64,000 nt of DNA from Firmicutes bacterium UBA3738 (GTDB lineage: Bacteria; Bacillota; Clostridia; Peptostreptococcales; Anaerovoracaceae), in NCBI GenBank assembly GCA_002372505.1, contig DFGY01000043.1, forward strand, positions 20,400-84,399. Direction: 5' to 3'. The notes under the pieces are model-generated. The model saw only the letters and a list, made by a program, of their open reading frames with translations, had not been told where the DNA came from and did no database searches. The translations under genes and the position numbers were made by a program. Below are positions 59,221 to 64,000 of the stretch, in pieces. Every line of letters starts with the position of its first letter. Position 1 is the stretch's first letter.

Positions 59221-60222
59221 GTGGCTAAGATAAATATTTATGATACAACAATGCGCGACGGATCTCATGCCGTCAGTCACAGTTATACAGAAGAGCAGGT
59301 AAGAGCAATCGCCGGCGGCCTGGACGAAGCAGGCGTTGGATTTATTGAGCTGACTCACGGAGACGGCCTGGGCGGTTCTTCATACAACTATGGATTTTCC
59401 AAGGTAAACGAACTGGATCTGCTGAGAGCAGCCCGCCCGGTAGTCAAGAACGCAAAGCTGGGTATCCTCATGATTCCCGGAGTTGGCACCATCGAAGACC
59501 TGGAAGTCTGCCGGGAAACAGAAATCGATGCAGTACGTCTTGCGACTCACTGCACAGAGGCAGACGTTGCCATTCAGCACATAAAGTACGCAAAGAAAAA
59601 CGGCCTATTCACAGTTGGCTTCCTCATGATGGTTCACATGATTTCCGCGGAAGAGCTCTTGGAGCAGGCTAAGATATTCGACGACCTAGGAGTTGACTAC
59701 GTAAATCTGGCCGACTCATCCGGCCACATGCTTCCACACGAAGTAAGCGAAAAAGTCAGCACTCTGGTTAACGGACTCAGCTGCCCCGTAGGCTATCACG
59801 CACACAACAACCTGGCACTGGCCATGGGCAACTCCATTGCCGCCGTTGAAGCAGGCGCTCAGTACGTGGACGTAACATGCAGAGGCCTCGGCGCCGGCGC
59901 AGGCAACTGCCAGGGCGAAGTACTGGCCTCAGTTCTGGACATGATGGGCTACGAAACAGGCATCGACATCTACAAGCTACAGGACGTAGCTGAAGAAATC
60001 GTCGAGCCCCTCATGCATAGACCACAGACAATCAACACATCTTCCCTCATGCTGGGCTACGCCGGAGTATATTCCAGCTTCCTGCTCCACGCATACAAAG
60101 CCGCAGAAAGATTCGACCTTCCCGCCCGCGACATTCTCTTCGAGCTGGGCAAGCGCAAGATGGTCGGCGGCCAGGAAGACATGATCGTAGACGTAGCATA
60201 CGAAATGAGTCAAAAAAGATGA
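59221..60222 (+). CDS. mhpE: 4-hydroxy-2-oxovalerate aldolase
   Basis: A 333-residue DmpG/MhpE aldolase that cleaves 4-hydroxy-2-oxopentanoate to pyruvate and acetaldehyde, which is channelled to MhpF. Motifs: YDTTMRDGSHAVSHS and metal-binding GYHAHNNLALAMGNS; NTSSLMLGYAGVYSSFLLHA is the communication region. The start is GTG 59221, directly at the mhpF stop. A family-1 repeat overlaps its end and supplies the stop codon. No hydratase (mhpD) or ring-cleavage gene is near, so the substrate source is unclear. Confidence 0.93.
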   Translation: MAKINIYDTTMRDGSHAVSHSYTEEQVRAIAGGLDEAGVGFIELTHGDGLGGSSYNYGFSKVNELDLLRAARPVVKNAKLGILMIPGVGTIEDLEVCRETEIDAVRLATHCTEADVAIQHIKYAKKNGLFTVGFLMMVHMISAEELLEQAKIFDDLGVDYVNLADSSGHMLPHEVSEKVSTLVNGLSCPVGYHAHNNLALAMGNSIAAVEAGAQYVDVTCRGLGAGAGNCQGEVLASVLDMMGYETGIDIYKLQDVAEEIVEPLMHRPQTINTSSLMLGYAGVYSSFLLHAYKAAERFDLPARDILFELGKRKMVGGQEDMIVDVAYEMSQKR

Positions 60223-60270
60223 CAAGGGGACGGGGTTTTCCCGTCATCAAATGCCAGATAATAACTTTAA

Positions 60271-60300
60271 AGGGCCGCCGAAACAATGGCGGTCTTTTTA
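60271..60300 (+). terminator. Terminator after mhpE
   Basis: Nine-pair stem AGGGCCGCC / GGCGGTCTT with loop GAAACAAT, followed by a T run. It lies 48 bp after the mhpE stop. Confidence 0.85.
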
Positions 60301-60347
60301 GTGTGGAACGCTTCCGGTGGATATCGTGCCCCTGCTCAGCCGGACTC

Positions 60348-60396
60348 ATGCCCCTTTTGTGACCGATATAAGCGTGAGAAGGGGCATTTTTGATTT
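60348..60396 (+). terminator. Second terminator-like hairpin after mhpE
   Basis: Stem ATGCCCCTT (60348-60356) / AAGGGGCAT (60379-60387) with a 22-nt loop, followed by TTTTTGATTTT. It is 50 bp beyond the first terminator and may be a back-up, or the end of a small unrecognised transcript. Confidence 0.6.
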
Positions 60397-60535
60397 TAAA
60401 TCCGTATACTTATAAAAAGAAATGAAATTGGAAAGTAATTTAGGTATAATCAAAGCAGATAGAAACGAAAGATGACAAGGGGACGGTTCTCCCGTCATCA
60501 AATACCATAGATTGGTCGGGAAAGGAGAGCGTGAA

Positions 60536-61135
60536 ATGGCAGATTTAAATAAAACGAAAGAAGCTTTGGAAAAGAAAGGTTTTAAAGTACAGCTTTTTGA
60601 GAAAGGCACCGAGGCGGCGGAATATTTGAACAAGGAAGTCGATGGTACCAGCGTGGCATTCGGCGGATGTAAGACGGCTGAGGAGCTGGGATTGTTTGAT
60701 AGTCTGGGTGAGCATAATGAAGTCATCTGGCACTGGCGCCAGGACTTGGCGGAAGCGTTGCAGAAGGCCAAGGACACAGAAGTATATATCTGCTCAGCCA
60801 ACGCTCTTTCCGAAGACGGCACTCTCGTTAACATAGACCACACAGGCAACAGAACTTCCGCTTCCCTATACGGACATAAAAAAGTAATCTACGTTATCGG
60901 TTCCAACAAAGTCGTAGAAGGCGGAATCAATGAAGCCATATTCCGTGCCCGCAACGTGGCCGGCCCATTAAGGGCAGCATCCATGGGAAAGAAAACTCCC
61001 TGCGTCCTAAAGCCCGGCAAGTGCTACGACTGCAAGAGCCCTGACCGCATATGCCGCGGAATGGTTGTAACCATGTTCCCCGTAGGCGGACAGGAAACGG
61101 AAGTTGTACTCGTAGACGAAGAGCTTGGCATGTAG
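60536..61135 (+). CDS. LUD-domain protein (lactate-utilization-like)
   Basis: A 199-residue LUD (DUF162/DUF1121) protein. DGTSVAFGGCKTAEELGLFD and ICSANALSEDGTLVNIDHTGNR (read across residues ~84-106) are the family blocks. The C-terminal Cys cluster CYDCKSPDRIC may bind iron-sulfur. Relatives LutB/LutC act in lactate oxidation, but single short LUD proteins have unknown roles. Start at ATG 60536 with AAAGGAG 9 bp upstream. It stands alone. Confidence 0.82.
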   Translation: MADLNKTKEALEKKGFKVQLFEKGTEAAEYLNKEVDGTSVAFGGCKTAEELGLFDSLGEHNEVIWHWRQDLAEALQKAKDTEVYICSANALSEDGTLVNIDHTGNRTSASLYGHKKVIYVIGSNKVVEGGINEAIFRARNVAGPLRAASMGKKTPCVLKPGKCYDCKSPDRICRGMVVTMFPVGGQETEVVLVDEELGM

Positions 61136-61182
61136 TGTAGAGCATTGTGAGAATGTTAAGTGAAGAGCACATGCCGAATCAT

Positions 61183-61743
61183 CTACACACCAGTTGAAAG
61201 ATGCTCAATTAAAACTCTAAGGCCGATCAGGATAAGGATAATACCTCCTGCCAGTTCGGCCTTTGATTTATATTTAAGACCAAAGACATTGCCGATTCTC
61301 ACACCTGCGGTGGAGAACAGAAATGTAGTAATGCCGATAATGATTACGGCGCTCCAGATGCTGATGGACAGGAAGGCGAAAGAGATTCCCACTGCCAGCG
61401 CGTCAATGCTGGTGGCAATAGCCAGGAGCAGCATATTCACCACGCGGAAGGACTCGTCCACATCACTGTCTTCCTCCCTGGACTCACGAATCATATTACC
61501 GCCGATTAACGCCAGCAGCACGAAGACAATCCAGTGATCGAAGTCGGCAACACTGTCGGCAAAGGACTTCCCCGCGAAGTAACCGATGGTAGGCATGAGA
61601 GCCTGGAAAAATCCAAACCAAAGGCCGCAGAGCACAGCCTTGCTCCACTCCATCTCCCTTAGCTTCAGACCTTTGCATATACTCACCGCAAAAGCATCCA
61701 TCGACAGCGCAATCGCAGTTAAAAATACTTCAATAATACCCAT
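61183..61743 (-). CDS. mntP: Manganese efflux pump MntP
   Basis: A 186-residue MntP family exporter with six transmembrane segments in two related halves. The Asp residues in ALSMDAFAVSICKGL and TSIDALAVGISFAFL are the known metal-path residues. Start at ATG 61743 (MGIIEVFLTAIAL); a longer frame would translate the neighbouring family-2 repeat and is unlikely. The ribosome site is poor. No Mn riboswitch was recognised upstream; the repeat element begins 38 bp before the start. Confidence 0.88.
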   Translation of the reverse strand: MGIIEVFLTAIALSMDAFAVSICKGLKLREMEWSKAVLCGLWFGFFQALMPTIGYFAGKSFADSVADFDHWIVFVLLALIGGNMIRESREEDSDVDESFRVVNMLLLAIATSIDALAVGISFAFLSISIWSAVIIIGITTFLFSTAGVRIGNVFGLKYKSKAELAGGIILILIGLRVLIEHLSTGV

Positions 61744-61781
61744 GCTATAAAGTATAGAGAAATATCCCTTAAACCGCAAGA

Positions 61782-62295
61782 GCGTTTCACGGGGACAGGC
61801 TTTTTGTTTCATTTAACTAGACGGCTATGACTAGGAAAATGGTGTGCCGACATGTTTCTATCCGAAAATAAACTCAAACATGTCACGCTGCCAGGAACAG
61901 CGACCAATAATCAACCGGTGCAAGGCCTCACCGACATGTTTCTATCCGAAAAGGAGCCCAAACATGTCGCACGGCCAGGAACGGCGACCAATAATCAACC
62001 GGTGCAAGACCTCACCGACATGTTTCTATCCGAAAAGGAACCCAAACATGTCGCAGCGATGGGACCAGCAGCCAATCAGCGACCACAGCCAACTCTCAGC
62101 GACATGTTTCGCCTTAAAAAACACCACAAACATGTCGCAGCGATGGGATCAGCAGCCAATCAGCGACCACAGCCAACTCTCAGCGACATGTTTCGCCTAA
62201 AGAATCACTACAAACATGTCGCGCAGCCAGGATTGGCGACCAACCGTCCCCCTGCCAACTCCGGGCGGAACAAAAAGCCTGTCCCCGTGAAACGC
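61782..62295. repeat. Family-2 composite element carrying an 84-bp hairpin array
   Basis: The left half (61782-61811, core TTTCACGGGGACAGGC) and inverted right half (62265-62295, GCCTGTCCCCGTGAAACG) flank the array in the next entry. Total 514 bp. It fills the gap between mntP and the RraA-like gene. The right edge is 5 bp from an extended -10 box TGGTATAAT (62301-62309). Confidence 0.8.
61849..62268. repeat. Tandem array of five 84-bp hairpin units
   Basis: Units start exactly at 61849, 61933, 62017, 62101 and 62185 with GACATGTTT. Each has a 9-bp stem GACATGTTT / AAACATGTC with an 18-nt loop, then a ~48-nt linker. Units 1-2 share one linker type (ATAATCAACCGGTGCAAG) and 3-4 another (CAGCGACCACAGCC); the stem is the same in all five while the loop changes. 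Because 84 is divisible by 3, frames stay open through it, but no ribosome site or plausible protein is seen. Confidence 0.9.
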
Positions 62296-62300
62296 TAATA

Positions 62301-62309
62301 TGGTATAAT
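62301..62309 (+). promoter_or_regulatory. Extended -10 promoter of the RraA-like gene
   Basis: TGGTATAAT matches TGNTATAAT and lies 5 bp after the family-2 right end. It is the third case in the window of this box beside a family-2 edge (also 21905 and 37271). Confidence 0.55.
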
Positions 62310-62340
62310 TTCGGCAGAGTTTAATTTGAGCGGAAAGAAA

Positions 62341-63084
62341 GTGAGTAATGAAATGGATAAGAGTGTTATAGAAAGGTTGAAGAAGCTTACGACGGCGCAT
62401 CTTACGGATGCCTGCCTCAGGGTGGGGGTCGAGGTCAGGTGCGCGCCTTACAATTTGCAGGCTATCGACAAGAGCATGAAGTGCGCAGGCAGAGTCAGGC
62501 CGGCCAGGCACGTTGGTGCCATCGACCCATTCCTCATGGCTATGGAGCGGGCCGACGAAGGTGACGTCCTGGTTGTGGATGACGGCGGCAGGACTGACTG
62601 GGCCGCAGTTGGCGACCTTATGGCTCATGAGACCAAGAACGCAGGAATGTCGGGCATCGTCATTTGGGGTCTTAACAGAGACACGGAAGAGCAGATAGCC
62701 ATCGGCCTGCCCATTTTCTCCCTGGGCCAGTGCTCCACGGGACCGCTGCAGGTGGATCTTCATTCCCCGGACGCCAACGAATGGGCCCGCGTAGGAAAGT
62801 GGATCGTCACGGAGAAGGACTTTGTGGTTGGTGATTTTGACGGTGTAATCTTCCTGCCGGAAGACAGGCTGGAGGAAATCGTCGCCGCCGGCGAAGGTGT
62901 TCTGGCAAAGGAAGACGAGCAGCGCGCCGACATGGCCAAGGGAATATCAATACGCCAGCAGATTCAGTTCGACAAATTCATGGAAGTCCGCAAGAATAAT
63001 CCGGGCATAACATTGAGAGAGTTCCTGGTAACGGAAGTGGACCTTCCAGACTCATCGGAGTTCGTATTGAGGAAAGAGAAATAA
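62341..63084 (+). CDS. RraA-family protein (HMG/CHA aldolase or RraA-like)
   Basis: A 247-residue RraA-fold protein, often labelled dimethylmenaquinone methyltransferase-like. TTAHLTDACLRVGVEVR, AGDVLVVDDGGRTDWAAVGD-like residues ~85-105 and GIVIWGLNRDTEEQIAIGLPIF are the conserved core, with DGVIFLPEDRLEEIV near the end. Relatives cleave 4-hydroxy-4-methyl-2-oxoglutarate or decarboxylate oxaloacetate; others inhibit RNase E. Start is uncertain: GTG 62341 (GGAAAG 4 bp upstream) or ATG 62353. The nearby mhpF/mhpE suggest 2-oxoacid metabolism, but no operon link. Confidence 0.82.
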   Translation: MSNEMDKSVIERLKKLTTAHLTDACLRVGVEVRCAPYNLQAIDKSMKCAGRVRPARHVGAIDPFLMAMERADEGDVLVVDDGGRTDWAAVGDLMAHETKNAGMSGIVIWGLNRDTEEQIAIGLPIFSLGQCSTGPLQVDLHSPDANEWARVGKWIVTEKDFVVGDFDGVIFLPEDRLEEIVAAGEGVLAKEDEQRADMAKGISIRQQIQFDKFMEVRKNNPGITLREFLVTEVDLPDSSEFVLRKEK

Positions 63085-63226
63085 GACGGCTGAGCCGGAA
63101 AGATTCGCCCCCGGAGAGATTATGAACTCGGCAAAAATAGCGAGGAAAGAAACAAAAATGTCGGCGGAGCAAATATAATAATCGGAACGGTGACTCGGCC
63201 GAGCGAATAAGTGTGTAAACAGTTAA

Positions 63227-63859
63227 ATGGCAAAAGGAAAAAGGAAAAGAAGGAAAACAAAAAAGCAAAGAGAAGCCCGCGCACGCCTGGTGGCGATAAT
63301 ATCAATTATCGTCATTATAGGCTGCGGGTGGCTTATTTTAGCGCGTCCGGTAAACGTGGATGAATTCGAATATCCGGAGTGGATAAGCCAGCAGTTTATT
63401 AAGAAGGACGGCCATTCTCGCACGGGGCTGAAGACCAAAAAAATCAGAAACATAGTCGTCCATTACACTTCAAATCCGGGCTCCACCGCCCAGAACAACC
63501 GGGACTATTTCAACTCTTCCCAGTCGGTGGTCAGCTCCCATTTTGTCGTGGGCCTAGAAGGGGAAGTCATTCAGTGCCTGCCTTTAAGCGAGCAAAGCTC
63601 GGCGTCAAACCGCAGGAACGTGGACACCATTTCCATAGAAGTCTGCCACCCGGACAGCACCGGAGAGTTTTCCATTCCTTCATATAACGCAACGGTCAAG
63701 CTCTGCGTGTGGCTCTGCCAGAACTTTCGCCTGGACGCGGAAGACATTATCCGCCATTACGACTGCGAAGGGGCGGATCACAAGCTCTGCCCGAAATACT
63801 ACGTGGAGCACCCGAAGTCCTGGGAGAAATTCAAGGGCTACGTAGATGAGAGATTGTAG
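63227..63859 (+). CDS. N-acetylmuramoyl-L-alanine amidase (Amidase_2 family), membrane-anchored
   Basis: A 210-residue protein. A Lys/Arg-rich start is followed by one transmembrane anchor (VAIISIIVIIGCGWLIL), then an Amidase_2 domain from ~65. Zinc ligands: His79 in NIVVHYTS, a second His in IIRHYDC and Cys in HKLCPKYY (Cys replaces the usual His/Cys choice). It cleaves the bond between muramic acid and the peptide stem outside the membrane. There is no spore or phage gene near. The 142 bp before it hold a TATAAT box and CTCGGCCGAG palindrome but no obvious -35. Confidence 0.87.
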   Translation: MAKGKRKRRKTKKQREARARLVAIISIIVIIGCGWLILARPVNVDEFEYPEWISQQFIKKDGHSRTGLKTKKIRNIVVHYTSNPGSTAQNNRDYFNSSQSVVSSHFVVGLEGEVIQCLPLSEQSSASNRRNVDTISIEVCHPDSTGEFSIPSYNATVKLCVWLCQNFRLDAEDIIRHYDCEGADHKLCPKYYVEHPKSWEKFKGYVDERL

Positions 63860-64000
63860 CGAAGCAACTCACAAAGCGCAAGAGTGAGCATGCGAGTGAC
63901 ATTTCGATTTGCAGATTAAATAAAAAAACATAATAATACAATACGAATTCTTTTATTACAGTAAAGCGTATGATACAATCCCATCTTTGACAGTTTTAGG
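63860..64000. other. Gene-free end of the window
   Basis: No gene, hairpin terminator or repeat copy is recognised in these last 141 bp. The sequence is AT-rich from about 63900 onward; a promoter for a gene outside the window is possible (a TACAGT/GATACAAT-like pair near 63957-63980). Confidence 0.4.

Larger units (their letters stand above)
60218..60499. repeat. Two family-1 half elements flanking a terminator region
   Basis: Half copies at 60218-60248 (core GACGGGGTTTTCCCGTCATC) and 60471-60499 (GACGGTTCTCCCGTCATC) are in the same orientation, 220 bp apart, each followed by CAAATNCCA. The first one provides the mhpE stop codon. The 313-bp stretch 60223-60535 also holds two terminators (separate entries) and a TATAAT box at 60445-60450. 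Confidence 0.75.

Noticed and set aside
61744..61812. N-terminal extension of MntP
   Set aside because: It is coded by the family-2 repeat (KQKACPRETL) and is hydrophilic, unlike the family.
61844..62298. Two overlapping frames of 118 and 148 residues running through the 84-bp array
   Set aside because: They stay open only because 84 is a multiple of 3; they have no ribosome site, the peptide repeats look arbitrary and the conserved feature is the DNA stem, not the protein.
62197..62763. A 188-residue minus-strand frame beside the array
   Set aside because: It is antisense to the RraA-like gene and ends in repeat sequence.

Overview
The window comes from a low-to-moderate GC Firmicute, most likely an anaerobic amino-acid-fermenting member of the Clostridia (an Anaerovoracaceae/Family XIII-like organism is my guess, not shown). 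The signs are: strong AGGAGG ribosome sites with TTGACA/TATAAT promoters; RNase M5, DivIC, LTA synthase, GdpP and DnaD homologues; a ferredoxin-linked 2-oxoacid oxidoreductase; diaminopropionate ammonia-lyase; and lysine-rich Ig-like cell-surface proteins. No rRNA, tRNA, CRISPR array, phage or transposase gene was seen.

Layout. 1-5.7 kb: end of trpS, a PAS-receiver protein, an acyltransferase, a PAP2 phosphatase, a degenerate shikimate-kinase-like protein and a dicarboxylate symporter. 5.7-12.5 kb: a 1522-residue secreted repeat protein divergent from a LytTR response regulator and its sensor kinase. 12.6-15.1 kb: a Phd/RelE-type toxin-antitoxin pair overlapping a sugar nucleotidyltransferase, then an Xre-Uma2 fusion with a palindromic operator. 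15.1-21.1 kb: housekeeping cluster rpsF-ssb-rpsR, gdpP-rplI-dnaB-dnaD. 21.1-32.4 kb: a thioesterase, an AAA+ ATPase and the aromatic amino acid pathway (aroF, tyrA, aroB, aroA, then aroC, chorismate mutase, aroE-aroK fusion), interrupted by a methyltransferase and a hypothetical-Fic pair with their own promoters. 32.4-37.3 kb, minus strand: divIC-rnmV-rsmA-ltaS-GNAT-ybaK. 37.7-50.7 kb: CoA-transferase, FlK-like thioesterase, LysR with a D-cysteine-desulfhydrase-like enzyme, MalY-like lyase, surface proteins, NifU, proC, a gene chimera and a secreted papain-like protease. 50.7-64 kb: fabZ, MocR and Xre regulators, the vorDBAC-type oxidoreductase, dpaL, LysR with acetaldehyde dehydrogenase and hydroxy-oxovalerate aldolase, a LUD protein, mntP, an RraA-like protein and an amidase.

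The most unusual content is between genes. Two families of short palindromic, MITE-like elements recur. Family 1 has a fixed 79-bp full form (three copies; core GACGGTTCTCCCGTCA), and one copy lies in frame inside aroE. Family 2 (core TTTCACGGGGACAGGC) forms perfect 68-76 bp palindromes, or splits into two inverted halves that bracket cargo: the nifU gene, a tandem array of 83-bp hairpin units, and a separate tandem array of five 84-bp hairpin units. The arrays differ in sequence but share one design (9-10 bp stem, 17-18 nt loop, 83-84 bp period). Several copies abut extended -10 promoters (TGNTATAAT) or start within a few bases of stop codons. This is my best candidate for an undescribed element system.

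Genes that appear to work together: the aro block makes chorismate and prephenate-derived products (no aroD or prephenate dehydratase here); the vor genes, dpaL, mhpF/mhpE and the CoA-transferase suggest energy metabolism that generates acyl-CoA; the rpsF-dnaD block is translation and replication. All calls come from reading the sequence; no database search was run.
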